Source of the DNA: an uncultured Gammaproteobacteria bacterium
Lineage (GTDB): Bacteria; Pseudomonadota; Gammaproteobacteria; HK1
NCBI GenBank assembly: GCA_958295465.1
Contig: OY282353.1
Span: 5,075,001-5,139,000, forward strand
Reading direction: 5' to 3'
Length of the DNA: 64,000 nucleotides
Shown here: positions 56,371 through 64,000 of the stretch, piece after piece
Position numbering within the stretch: position 1 is the stretch's first letter
Layout: the number at the start of each line of letters is the position of its first letter
Notes under the pieces: model-generated
Told to the model about the DNA's origin: nothing
Database searches by the model: none
Seen by the model: only the letters and a program-made list of their open reading frames with translations
Translations under genes and position numbers: made by a program

Positions 56371-57791
56371 ACAGTCAAATCGCGCCGCACATCTGGCTTC
56401 CGGAACCCGAATTGAGTTTTCATCCTACTCGAAGTGCAGATCGGTCACTTCATCCTTTGCGTGGATTGCGAAAATTCGGTCCACACTCCGCCGGCTGGAT
56501 ACCGGATCCGATCCGAGTTGCCACGTTGGCGCCATTCGATAAGCGTCAACATCTTTATAATTTCATAAAAGGCTTGAAATTGAGGCATGAACCAAAAGAG
56601 CGAAAGGACTACTTACCGGAGTGGCCAGGGTTTCACGGCGTGTTCGGCGTCCACGTACAAGCAGCTTCCCGGAACTGTCATATTGAATTGCCTAAACAAA
56701 TTGATGCTGATCTTTATAATTCACAAATTCCGCACGTTGTACTTGCTGACAACTTGGTGAGAACTATACACAATCTTGAAGCGCACCGAGCCGATTTTGA
56801 TGTTTTGTTTATCTATCTCCCTCAGCGTTGGGAATCTGGTTTTTCTGGAGGATCAGAGGACGATTTTGATCTACACGATCACATTAAGGCCACTACCGCT
56901 CTCCGCGGAATGCCCGTTCAATTGGTACGCGAGGACAGTGCACTTGCTTACCCCTGCCGCTCAAGTGTCATGTGGCGTATCGGGTTAGCTCTTTACACCA
57001 AAGCCGGGGGCATTCCCTGGAAGCTAGCCGAGGCGGATCCAGAGACGGCCTACATCGGTATCTCATACGCACTACGCCCTATTGAGTCAGATCGACCACG
57101 ATTCGTCACCTGCTGCAGTCAGGTCTTCGACGCAGAAGGCTCGGGCCTGGAATTTGTCGCCTACGATGCCAGAGAGGTCGAAGTCCAGCGTGATAATCCC
57201 TTTCTTTCGAGAACAGAGATGTTTCGAGTCATGACGCGCTCAATGGATCTGTATCGTCGCCGTCATGCCGGAAGATCACCTCGCCGTGTGATGGTACATA
57301 AATCAACGGAGTTTAAATCAGACGAAATCGACGGCTGCATGGAAGCTCTGCATCTGTGCGAGACCGTCGATCTTGTGCAAGTTGTCGAAAATGTTAGCTG
57401 GCGAGGAATTCGTATCGAACGAAATCCTGGGCAAACTAAAGGAAAAGCGACCGCGTTTCCGGTATCTCGCGGAACCGTTATCGGGATCGGGCCGCGTGAA
57501 GCGTTGTTATGGGTCCACGGGGACGTGCGAGACGTCACTCAGCACAGGCGCTCCTACTTCCAAGGTGCACGGAGTACCCCTCGACCTGTACGCTTGGTAC
57601 GCTATGCTGGCCACGGATCGTGGGATGAGACTGCTCGCGCCATACTCGGACTCTCCAAGATGAACTGGAACAATGACTCGCTGTACAACCCTCTCCCTGT
57701 CACGATGACTTACGCGAAGGTGCTATCGAGAGTTGTCAAACGGATGCCGAATCTGGGAAGCACGCCCTATCAATTTCGGTTCTTTATGTAG
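56367..57791 (+). CDS. Short prokaryotic Argonaute (MID-PIWI)
   Basis: GTG 56367 overlaps the SIR2-APAZ stop and has GGAGG eight bases upstream; 474 residues. Only MID and PIWI halves exist (no N or PAZ domain). MID-like VVLADNLVRTIHNLEAHRAD and FDVLFIYLPQRWESGF lead to PIWI segments PETAYIGISYALRP, SPRRVMVHKSTEFKSDEIDG, and the C-terminal PVRLVRYAGHG, LGLSKMNWNNDSLYNPLPVT, MTYAKVLSRVV. I do not see an intact DEDX nuclease tetrad, as expected for short Argonautes, which do not cut. It supplies guide-directed target recognition for the SIR2 effector. Confidence 0.9.
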   Translation: MNSQIAPHIWLPEPELSFHPTRSADRSLHPLRGLRKFGPHSAGWIPDPIRVATLAPFDKRQHLYNFIKGLKLRHEPKERKDYLPEWPGFHGVFGVHVQAASRNCHIELPKQIDADLYNSQIPHVVLADNLVRTIHNLEAHRADFDVLFIYLPQRWESGFSGGSEDDFDLHDHIKATTALRGMPVQLVREDSALAYPCRSSVMWRIGLALYTKAGGIPWKLAEADPETAYIGISYALRPIESDRPRFVTCCSQVFDAEGSGLEFVAYDAREVEVQRDNPFLSRTEMFRVMTRSMDLYRRRHAGRSPRRVMVHKSTEFKSDEIDGCMEALHLCETVDLVQVVENVSWRGIRIERNPGQTKGKATAFPVSRGTVIGIGPREALLWVHGDVRDVTQHRRSYFQGARSTPRPVRLVRYAGHGSWDETARAILGLSKMNWNNDSLYNPLPVTMTYAKVLSRVVKRMPNLGSTPYQFRFFM

Positions 57792-57864
57792 ATGAACGAG
57801 ATTTATTGAATTAGAATCCACCTCAAAATTGAGAAGCGAGTCAAATGTATGAGCGGTCCTGGTC

Positions 57865-58320
57865 ATGATTCGCTTGACTGACGAACAGTGGGAACTGATT
57901 CGGGAACACTTTCCCGAAGAATATATTCCCCATGGTCGATCTGGGCGCAAGCCCATCTCCACCCGCACCATCCTCGAAGTCGTTCTCTGGATCCTGAACA
58001 CCGGCGCTCAGCGGCACATGCTCCCGCAATGTTATCCGAACTACAAAACCCTCCGTCATCGATTTCAACACTGTTGTCGTCACGAAGTCCTGCGCAACAT
58101 ACTAACCGATTTGCCAATATTCTTCGTGAACAAGGAGATATTGATGAATCGGAGTATTTCATCGATACCATGTTTGCATCGGCGAAGGGTGGTGGCGAGG
58201 AGATTGGCCCGACAAGACGTGGAAAAGGCGTGAAAATCATGGGCATTATGGACCGTCACGGCTTACCGTTGTCGGTCAGTACACATGCAGCGAATCATCA
58301 TGAAGTGCCCTTGTACAGTT
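57865..58320 (+). pseudogene. IS5-family transposase remnant
   Basis: The N-terminal half of an IS5 (IS427-like) transposase is visible: MIRLTDEQWELIREHFPEEY, GRSGRKPISTRTILEVVLWI and TLRHRFQHCC. Near 58105 the frame shifts, and DIDESEYFIDTMFASAKGGG with GPTRRGKGVKIMGIMDRHGL appears in another frame, holding the first catalytic Asp. The sequence stops at about 58310, fused to the start of the DUF1828 gene, so the second half is missing. It marks an insertion event beside the SPARSA genes. Confidence 0.8.
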
Positions 58321-58336
58321 GAGTTTTGATTTCTAC

Positions 58337-59077
58337 ATGATTGAAGCCAAGCCCGAGAATCTGATCGGTGACTATCAGAGAATCCGCACGCCGTATCTCT
58401 ATCCGGACGGCGACAACATCGATCTCTTCTGCAAGGTCGAGGGCGACGTGGTGACGGTCAGCGATCTCGCGGAGACCACGGGCTGGCTTCGTATGCAGTC
58501 GGCGACGCTGCGCCGGTCGCCGAAGCAGGCGCGGCTCATCGAGGACGCTTGCGTGACCCATGGAATCGAGTTCCACCGAGGGATGCTCCAGGCACGGTGT
58601 CGGCCCGGCGAAGAGTTGGCGCAGGTGGTCACGCGGGTCGGGCAGGCGGCGCTTCGGGTGTCCGACCTGTGGTTCACCTTCCGCGCGCAGGCGGTCGAGT
58701 CCATTACGGACGAGGTGGCCAAATTCCTGACCGAGCGGGAGTTCGGATTCGAGCGCGCCGAGAAGCGGGCCGGGCGGTCGGGACGTGGCTGGACGGCCGA
58801 CTTTCACGTGTGGACGGAATGGCGCAGCTCACTGGTCCAGGTGCTGAGCACCGGGAATCGTGCGGCGGCGCACCGGGTCTCCGAGCACGTGCTGGCCGCA
58901 TGGCACGATCTGAATCACCTCGCGGGGGGACCGGAAGCCCTGACCTTCGTCTCGCTGTTCGACGATGCGGCCGACATCTGGGCGGACGAAGATTTCAGGC
59001 TGGTCGAGTCGTTGTCCACGGTGTCGCGCTGGTCCCGGCCGGACGAATTCGCCGCCGTCCTGAGCGAAGCGGCATGA
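58337..59077 (+). CDS. DUF1828/DUF1829 domain protein
   Basis: The product is 246 residues from ATG 58337 (TTG 58319 would add six). Residues 10-110 are DUF1828 (LIGDYQRIRTPYLYPDGDNI, DLAETTGWLRMQS, GMLQARCRPGEELAQ), followed by DUF1829 (WTADFHVWTEWRSSLVQVLS, LTFVSLFDDAADIWADEDF). The family is found in toxin-antitoxin and defence contexts, but its function is not known. It overlaps by 4 bases a truncated DarT-like gene, hinting at a lost two-gene module. Confidence 0.8.
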   Translation: MIEAKPENLIGDYQRIRTPYLYPDGDNIDLFCKVEGDVVTVSDLAETTGWLRMQSATLRRSPKQARLIEDACVTHGIEFHRGMLQARCRPGEELAQVVTRVGQAALRVSDLWFTFRAQAVESITDEVAKFLTEREFGFERAEKRAGRSGRGWTADFHVWTEWRSSLVQVLSTGNRAAAHRVSEHVLAAWHDLNHLAGGPEALTFVSLFDDAADIWADEDFRLVESLSTVSRWSRPDEFAAVLSEAA

Positions 59078-59142
59078 CGACAACCGCTACCTCCCCACCG
59101 GTACCCCGAGCGGCGGTGGGCCGCAGCCGCTCGCTGGCGCCG
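59065..59142 (+). repeat. Direct repeat, copy 1 (DarT-like start)
   Basis: This stretch beginning CGAAGCGGCATGACGAC is repeated, with a few changes and a small insertion, at 60137-60220. The two copies flank the HicBA module and the junction sequences around it. The arrangement suggests duplication or insertion followed by decay of one DarT-like gene. Confidence 0.75.
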
Positions 59143-59307
59143 AAGATCTACCACATCGCCCATGTGGATCGACTGGCATCGATCGTTGCGGACGGCTTCC
59201 TCTGGTGCGACGCGGAGCTACAGCAGCGCGTGCGTCCGGTGCATGGGGAGGATTGTCTCGAATCCTCCCCATATGCCAAGCATTTGGGTCAGATTGAATT
59301 ATGTTGA
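59074..59307 (+). pseudogene. N-terminal fragment of a DarT-like (DUF4433) gene
   Basis: ATG 59074 overlaps the DUF1828 stop. After a basic N-terminus, KIYHIAHVDRLASIVADGFL and WCDAELQQRVRP match the beginning of DUF4433/DarT, a DNA ADP-ribosyltransferase toxin. The product ends after 77 residues where the sequence changes, whereas DarT has about 200, so most of the catalytic domain is missing. Its first 78 bases recur at 60137-60220. Confidence 0.65.
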
Positions 59308-59406
59308 TCAGGTATTGTCCGAGCACTAGCATGAGGTTGGAGGGCGGCGCAGGGACTGGTTCCGCGACTCCGAGACCGTCCCCCCACACGTCAGAGGAGC
59401 ATCAGA

Positions 59407-59721
59407 ATGAGCCAGAATGAGTACACTGTGAATCTGTTCTTCTACGAGGACGGCACGTTGGCAGCACACAGTGGCGATATTCGTGGTCTGGTCATCGAGA
59501 CCGATGATTTTGCGGGCATGCGTGAGGAATTGCTTCGCGTAGCTCCGCGACTCCTCCGGTCCAATCATGGATTGACCGACGCCGAAATAGAACAAACCTC
59601 GATTCGCCTCGTGTTCCGTGATATCGAAGATCAGGCTGTTCAACCAGAACCGAAACCGCGCACGCCTTGTTCTCCGCGACTGCTTTGGGAGGACGATCCA
59701 CGCCTCACCGCGTGCGCCTGA
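59407..59721 (+). CDS. DUF1902/HicB-like antitoxin
   Basis: The product is 104 residues from ATG 59407. YTVNLFFYEDGTLAAHSGDI and RGLVIETDDFAGMREELLRV, APRLLRSNHGL match the DUF1902/HicB-like antitoxin fold. The gene is followed after 3 bases by an intact hicA, so this is a complete module, in contrast to the broken one at 52177. Codon use is less GC-rich than in the flanking hsd genes. Confidence 0.85.
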   Translation: MSQNEYTVNLFFYEDGTLAAHSGDIRGLVIETDDFAGMREELLRVAPRLLRSNHGLTDAEIEQTSIRLVFRDIEDQAVQPEPKPRTPCSPRLLWEDDPRLTACA

Positions 59722-59724
59722 TCA

Positions 59725-59913
59725 ATGGCCGGATATGAGAGAACAGTCAATAAGCTCCTGAAACAACATGGCTACTCCATGGATCGTCGCCCACGGGGAA
59801 GTCACGATATCTGGAGTAAAGACGGACACGAAATCTCCGTTCCATCGAAGATCAAGAAAAGATACACCGCCAACGCGATCCTCAAAGAAGCTGGAATTCC
59901 CGACAAACTGTAA
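59725..59913 (+). CDS. HicA-family toxin
   Basis: The product is 62 residues, MAGYERTVNKLLKQHGYSMD then RRPRGSHDIWSKDGHEISVP, a double-stranded-RNA-binding-like mRNA interferase fold. The catalytic His lies in GSHDIW. The C-terminal KKRYTANAILKEAGI is the usual last helix. Full length for the family. Pairs with the antitoxin at 59407. Confidence 0.87.
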   Translation: MAGYERTVNKLLKQHGYSMDRRPRGSHDIWSKDGHEISVPSKIKKRYTANAILKEAGIPDKL

Positions 59914-60004
59914 CGATTTCATCGTAGACCAGCGTCCGTCCGAGCGCTGGTTTCCATGTGGCCACGGAAGCGCGAATGCTGAAAGTCGGACTCCCGGAAT
60001 CGGA

Positions 60005-60127
60005 TCAACCCGTATTCCACCGCTTTCCCGCGGCTCTCTGCGCGATCTCGCTTCGCCGCTCGGTGCTCAGGGCATTGGCTCGGGCCGTGCCGCCCTTGCG
60101 TCCGCCAGCGCTCTTGCGGGAGTTGAC
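60005..60127 (-). pseudogene. C-terminal remnant of an unidentified basic protein
   Basis: On the minus strand about 40 codons read VNSRKSAGGRKGGTARANAL then STERRSEIAQRAAGKRW before a stop. This Gly/Lys/Arg-rich tail resembles the C-terminus of small conserved proteins often seen on mobile elements, but I cannot name the family. No upstream coding sequence in the same frame has protein character, so only the tail survives. Confidence 0.4.
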
Positions 60128-60136
60128 ATACGCCTC

Positions 60137-60220
60137 CGAAGCGGCATGACGACCACCGCTACCTCCCGACCGGCGCCGGCGCCCCGAGCGGCGGTGGGCC
60201 GCAGTCGCCCGCTGGCGCCG
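60137..60220 (+). repeat. Direct repeat, copy 2 (DarT-like start)
   Basis: This is the second copy of 59065-59142. The ATG at 60146 and MTTTATSRPAPAPRAAVGRS are preserved, but a TGA follows after LAP, so nothing is encoded beyond 25 residues. Confidence 0.75.
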
Positions 60221-60279
60221 TGATACGCTGAAATCAGCGTCCGGCAATCTGGTTCGGGAGCTCTGCACGGGGAGCAGAC

Positions 60280-63200
60280 ATGACCACCGACACCAGCGAA
60301 CGCGGCCTCGAACGGCTCATCTGCACCGCGCTGACCGGCCGTCCCTGCGACCCGCCCGCGGCCGGTACGGTGGCGGAAGCGTCCGCCGGCTACGGCGGCG
60401 TCGGCTGGTGCTGCGGGGATCCCCACGACTACGATCGCGAGTACTGCGTCGACCTCGCCCAGCTCGCGGCCTTCCTGCGCGCGACCCGGCCCGAGGCCGC
60501 CGAATCGCTGGCGCTCTCCGAGGACGGCCCCACCCGGCGCAAGTTCCTCACCCGGTTGCAGGGAGAGATCGCCAGGCGCGGCACCATCGACGTGCTGCGC
60601 CACGGCATCCGGCACGGGGCGCATAACCTGGATCTCTTCTACGGCGCGCCCTCGGCCGGCAACGAGGCGGCGCGGGAACGCTTCGAGCAGAACCGCTTCA
60701 GCGTCACCCGCCAGCTTCGCTACAGCCGCGACGAGGCCCAGCGCGCGCTCGACATCGGGCTCTTCATCAACGGCCTGCCGGTCTTCACCTTCGAGCTGAA
60801 GAACCGCCTCACCAAGCAGACGGTGAGCGATGCGGTCTGGCAGTACCGGCGGGACCGCAACCCCCGCGAAAAGCTCTTCGCGTTCGGCCGCTGCGTGGCC
60901 CACTTTGCGGTGGACGAGCACGAGGTGCGCTTCTGCACGCATCTCCAGGGCAAGGCGTCGGGGTTCCTGCCCTTCAACCGGGGCTGGAACGACGGGGCCG
61001 GCAACCCGCCCAACCCGAACGGGCTCAAGACCGACTACCTGTGGCGCGAGGTGCTGACCCGCACGAGCTTGACCGACATCCTGGAGAACTACGCTCAGGT
61101 GGTGGAGACGACGCCCGGGAAGACGGGCCGGAGGAAGAAGACCCAGATCTGGCCGCGCTACCACCAGATCGATGCGGTGCGGCGGCTGCTCGCCGACGCC
61201 GGCGCCCACGGGACGGGCCGGCGCTACCTCATCCAGCATTCGGCGGGCAGCGGCAAGAGCAACACCATCGCCTGGCTGGCCCATCAGCTCATCGGGCTCT
61301 CGAAGGAGGGCGCTCCGGTCTTCGACTCGATCATCGTGGTCACCGACCGGCGCATCCTCGACCGGCAGATCCGCGACACCATCCGGCGCTACGCCCAGGT
61401 CCGCGCGACGGTGGGCCATGCGGAGCACTCGGGCGATCTGCGCCGCTTCATCGAGGCCGGCACGAAGATCATCATCTCGACGGTGCAGAAGTTTCCGTTC
61501 ATCCTCGACGAGATCGGCAACGCACAGCGCGGGCGGCGCTTCGCCATCATCATCGACGAGGCCCACTCCAGCCAGGGCGGCCGAACCAGCGCGGCCATGG
61601 CGCAGGCGCTCTCCGAGGCCGGCGAAGGGGGCGAGGAGGAGACCTTCGAGGATCGGATCAACCGCCTGATGGAGTCCCGCAGGCTGCTCCCCAACGCGAG
61701 CTACTTCGCGTTCACGGCCACCCCGAAGAACAAGACGCTGGAGATCTTCGGCGACCCGGACCCGCAGCCCGACGGCGCCGTGAAGCATCGCGCATTCCAC
61801 GGCTACACCATGAAGCAGGCGATCCAGGAGGGCTTCATCCTGGACGTACTGGAGCACTACACGCCGGTCGAGAGCTACTACAAGCTCGCCAAGACGGTGG
61901 AGGACGACCCGGAGTTCGACGCGAAGAAGGCCCGGAAGAAACTCCGGCGCTTCGTCGAGGGCCACGACCACGCGATCCGCCTCAAGGCGGAGATCATGGT
62001 GGACCACTTCCACGACCAGGTCCTGGCCCAGGGCCGGATCGGCGGCGAGGCGCGGGCGATGGTGGTCACGGGCGGCGTCGAGCGCGCCATCGGGTACTTC
62101 CACGCCATCCGCGACTACCTGCTGGCGCGCAAGAGCCGCTGGCGGGCGATCGTCGCCTTCTCCGGCGAGCACGAGTTCGGCGGCGCGAAGGTCAGCGAGG
62201 CGTCCCTGAACGGCTTTCCGTCCAGCCGGATCACCGAGAGGATTCGCGCCGACCCGTACCGCTTCCTCGTCTGCGCGGACAAGTTCCAGACCGGCTACGA
62301 CGAGCCCCTGCTGCATACGATGTACGTGGACAAGACCCTCTCCGGCGTCAAGGCGGTGCAGACCCTGTCGCGTCTCAACCGGGCGCATCCGAAGAAGCAC
62401 GACGTCTTCGTGCTCGACTTCCTGAACGACGCCGACACCATCCGCGACGCCTTCGCCGACTTCTATCGTGCGACGATCCTCGCCGACGAGACCGACCCCG
62501 ACCGGCTCCACGACCTGCAAGCGGACCTCGACGCCGCCGAGGTCTACACGCTCGCGCAGATCGACGATTTCGTGGAACGCTATCTCGGCGACGCCGAGCG
62601 CGACCGGCTCGATCCCCTCCTCGATACTTGCGTCGCGGTCTATAGCCGGGACCTGGACGAGGACGGGCAGGTGGCGTTCAAGGGCAAGGCCAAGGCATTC
62701 GTGCGCACGTACGCGTTCCTGTCCTCCGTCCTCCCCTACACCAACCCCGCCTGGGAGAAGCGTTCGATCTTCTTGAACTTCCTGATCCCGAAGCTGCCGG
62801 CCCCCCGCGAGGAGGACCTGTCCCGGGGCCTCCTCGACGCCATCGACATGGACAGCTACCGGGTCGAGAAGCGCGCGATGCAGCAGATCGTGCTGCCCGA
62901 TGCGGACGCCGAGATCGATCCGGCGCCGACCTCCGAGGGAGGCCATCGCCCCGAGCCCGAGCTGGACCGGCTCTCGAACATCATCCGGGCCTTCAACGAC
63001 CTCTTCGGCGACGTCACCTGGGACGATGCCGACCGCGTCCGGCAGCTCATCACCGAGACCATTCCCTCCCGGGTGGCGGTGGACGCCGCCTTCCGGAACG
63101 CCCGGCAGAACTCGGACGAGGAGAACGCCCGCATCGAGCACGACCGGGCGCTGCAACGGGTCATGAGCTCCGTGATGAAGGACGATACGGAGCTGTTCAA

Positions 63201-63285
63201 GCAGTTCATGGACAACGAGAGCTTCAAGCGGTGGATGACCGATACGGTGTTCGCGCTTGCCTGCGAACGGGCGGGGGCGCCGTGA
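60280..63285 (+). CDS. hsdR: Type I restriction endonuclease subunit HsdR
   Basis: HsdR is the DNA-translocating nuclease subunit. The product is 1001 residues. The PD-(D/E)XK nuclease motif is D158 with E172-x-K174 (GLPVFTFELKNR). The motor has Walker A SAGSGKSN at 321-328, DEAH at 426-429 (IIIDEAHSSQGG), YFAFTATPKNKTLE (motif III), and CADKFQTGYDEP and LSRLNRAHPKKHDVFVLDF (motifs V-VI). The C-terminal helical region that binds HsdM is present. It lies about 6 kb from hsdS, on the far side of SPARSA and toxin-antitoxin genes. All three hsd genes look intact. Confidence 0.96.
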   Translation: MTTDTSERGLERLICTALTGRPCDPPAAGTVAEASAGYGGVGWCCGDPHDYDREYCVDLAQLAAFLRATRPEAAESLALSEDGPTRRKFLTRLQGEIARRGTIDVLRHGIRHGAHNLDLFYGAPSAGNEAARERFEQNRFSVTRQLRYSRDEAQRALDIGLFINGLPVFTFELKNRLTKQTVSDAVWQYRRDRNPREKLFAFGRCVAHFAVDEHEVRFCTHLQGKASGFLPFNRGWNDGAGNPPNPNGLKTDYLWREVLTRTSLTDILENYAQVVETTPGKTGRRKKTQIWPRYHQIDAVRRLLADAGAHGTGRRYLIQHSAGSGKSNTIAWLAHQLIGLSKEGAPVFDSIIVVTDRRILDRQIRDTIRRYAQVRATVGHAEHSGDLRRFIEAGTKIIISTVQKFPFILDEIGNAQRGRRFAIIIDEAHSSQGGRTSAAMAQALSEAGEGGEEETFEDRINRLMESRRLLPNASYFAFTATPKNKTLEIFGDPDPQPDGAVKHRAFHGYTMKQAIQEGFILDVLEHYTPVESYYKLAKTVEDDPEFDAKKARKKLRRFVEGHDHAIRLKAEIMVDHFHDQVLAQGRIGGEARAMVVTGGVERAIGYFHAIRDYLLARKSRWRAIVAFSGEHEFGGAKVSEASLNGFPSSRITERIRADPYRFLVCADKFQTGYDEPLLHTMYVDKTLSGVKAVQTLSRLNRAHPKKHDVFVLDFLNDADTIRDAFADFYRATILADETDPDRLHDLQADLDAAEVYTLAQIDDFVERYLGDAERDRLDPLLDTCVAVYSRDLDEDGQVAFKGKAKAFVRTYAFLSSVLPYTNPAWEKRSIFLNFLIPKLPAPREEDLSRGLLDAIDMDSYRVEKRAMQQIVLPDADAEIDPAPTSEGGHRPEPELDRLSNIIRAFNDLFGDVTWDDADRVRQLITETIPSRVAVDAAFRNARQNSDEENARIEHDRALQRVMSSVMKDDTELFKQFMDNESFKRWMTDTVFALACERAGAP

Positions 63286-64000
63286 GACGCGCCCGGTCGC
63301 TCGCGCCTCATGCGTACACGCTGGCGGCGGCCGGCGCGTTCCTGACCGCCGCCTGGCTGTGCCTCGTCAACCTCGACTACGCCGCGCTGTGGCACGACGA
63401 AGCGCCTGCCGCCGTCTTCGGAAAAGCCCTGCTGCAGCAAGGGGACATCGTCGGCTGGGACGGGCGCAACCTGGTGGGCGGCACCAACGGGCGGACGCTC
63501 AATGCGCAGTTGCGCGACGTGCTGCCGCCGCTCATGTACGTGCTCAACGCGGCCGGGTTCGCGGTCTTCGGCGTCAGCGAGGTCGGCGCGCGCATCGTCC
63601 ACGCGCTCGTTGGCATCGCCGCCCTCGGCGCCTTCTACCTGCTGCTCCGCCAGCACCTGCCGAGCCACCCGCGGCTGGTGTTCTTCATCTTCGCGCTCGC
63701 CGCCGGATCGGCGCAGTTGCTGCTGTACTTCCGCCAGTCCCGTTACTTCTCGGTGATGGTGCTCACGCTGATCCTCGCCTTCTACCTGTACGAACGCTAC
63801 TGGCGGAGCAGACACCGGGGGTATCTGGTGGCCTTCACCCTGGTGGCGGCGGCGGCGTTCTTCAACCACTACGCGGGCGGCGCGGCGACGATGCTCTCAC
63901 TGGCGGCGTGGCATCTCCTCTTTCGCGCCCGGGAGACGACCTGGCGGGAGTGGAGGCGGTTCGCTGCCGGCGGCGCGTTCGTCACCGCCGCGGGAGCGGG
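63282..64000 (+). CDS. GT39-like membrane glycosyltransferase (3' end missing)
   Basis: GTG 63282 overlaps the hsdR stop, and the frame runs open to the window end (about 239 residues). It begins with a basic tail and a helix (TLAAAGAFLTAAWLCLVNL). The catalytic acidic pair of GT-C transferases lies in the first periplasmic loop, YAALWHDEAPAAV. VSEVGARIVHALVGIAALGA, FRQSRYFSVMVLTLILAFYL and FNHYAGGAATMLSLAAW are further membrane segments. It belongs to the PMT/ArnT-like family that transfers sugars from polyprenyl phosphates. Function unknown; the overlap with hsdR may be incidental. Confidence 0.8.
   Translation, partial: MRRARSLAPHAYTLAAAGAFLTAAWLCLVNLDYAALWHDEAPAAVFGKALLQQGDIVGWDGRNLVGGTNGRTLNAQLRDVLPPLMYVLNAAGFAVFGVSEVGARIVHALVGIAALGAFYLLLRQHLPSHPRLVFFIFALAAGSAQLLLYFRQSRYFSVMVLTLILAFYLYERYWRSRHRGYLVAFTLVAAAAFFNHYAGGAATMLSLAAWHLLFRARETTWREWRRFAAGGAFVTAAGA

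Larger units (their letters stand above)
59914..60279. other. Junction region upstream of hsdR
   Basis: This gap has no intact gene. It holds a minus-strand coding remnant (60005-60127) and the second copy of the DarT-start repeat (60137-60220). It must also carry the promoter for hsdR, since hsdR is no longer next to hsdM and hsdS. Confidence 0.5.

Noticed and set aside
60067-63156. 1029-codon minus-strand frame opposite hsdR
   Set aside because: Shadow of hsdR; composition is Arg/Gly/Val/Asp with no recognisable motif.

Overview
This is a GC-rich (by eye well above 60 %) chromosomal window from a gammaproteobacterium, probably uncultured or metagenome-derived. The evidence is the dcw order mraY-murD-ftsW-murG-murC-murB-ddl-ftsQ-ftsA-ftsZ-lpxC followed by secA-argJ-mutT/thiE, and the yebC-ruvC-ruvA-ruvB-ybgC-tolQRAB-pal-cpoB run. 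Both layouts are characteristic of Gammaproteobacteria. lpxC and tol-pal show a Gram-negative envelope. I cannot name the genus.

Region 1 (1-18.8 kb) is core genome. Tightly overlapping peptidoglycan and division genes (ATGA or GTGA junctions throughout) lead to ftsZ and lpxC. A divergent dciA-like gene and secA follow, then argJ, a Nudix-ThiE fusion and a 7Fe ferredoxin on the other strand. Region 2 (18.8-24 kb) holds an enolase-superfamily sugar-acid dehydratase, a decayed stretch (AAA-ATPase tail, frameshifted NCS2 permease), a class III aminotransferase and an AI-2E family transporter. Region 3 (24-33.3 kb, all minus strand) is the tol-pal and ruvABC-yebC block; a 122-bp inverted-repeat element separates ruvA from ruvB. 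Region 4 (33.5-37.2 kb) has peptide deformylase, an FAH-family enzyme and an IlvD/Edd-family dehydratase, which looks like a sugar-acid catabolic pair.

Region 5 (37.2-46.2 kb) is the most novel part. A 56-codon gene at 46038-46208 (minus), with a perfect GGAGGT ribosome binding site, encodes a peptide with the architecture of a lasso-type RiPP precursor: W-x-x-P-x-I leader motif with W at -17, P at -14 and I at -12, then a 17-residue core starting with Gly and carrying Glu at position 8. It heads a compact operon of two sulfotransferase-like genes, a 2-oxoglutarate oxygenase, an asparagine-synthetase-like (lasso-cyclase-like) protein with no Cys2 nucleophile, a third sulfotransferase and a GT8-like glycosyltransferase. 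A second GT8-like gene and a second oxygenase converge on it. No PqqD-like B1 or transglutaminase-like B2 protein is visible, so the class of peptide is inferred.

Region 6 (46.2-48.6 kb) is debris: an IS1634-like transposase remnant with a 45-base poly-G run (probable assembly artefact), a broken 2-hydroxyacid dehydrogenase, and an intact MDR oxidoreductase. Region 7 (48.8-63.3 kb) is a defence island. A type I restriction-modification system (hsdM, hsdS, hsdR) is split by several toxin-antitoxin modules (Phd/VapC, HicB with broken HicA, DUF433/DUF5615, intact HicBA), a SIR2-APAZ plus short Argonaute (SPARSA-type) pair of visibly lower GC, an IS5-like remnant, a DUF1828/DUF1829 gene and a truncated DarT-like gene. 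The window ends inside a GT39-like membrane glycosyltransferase.
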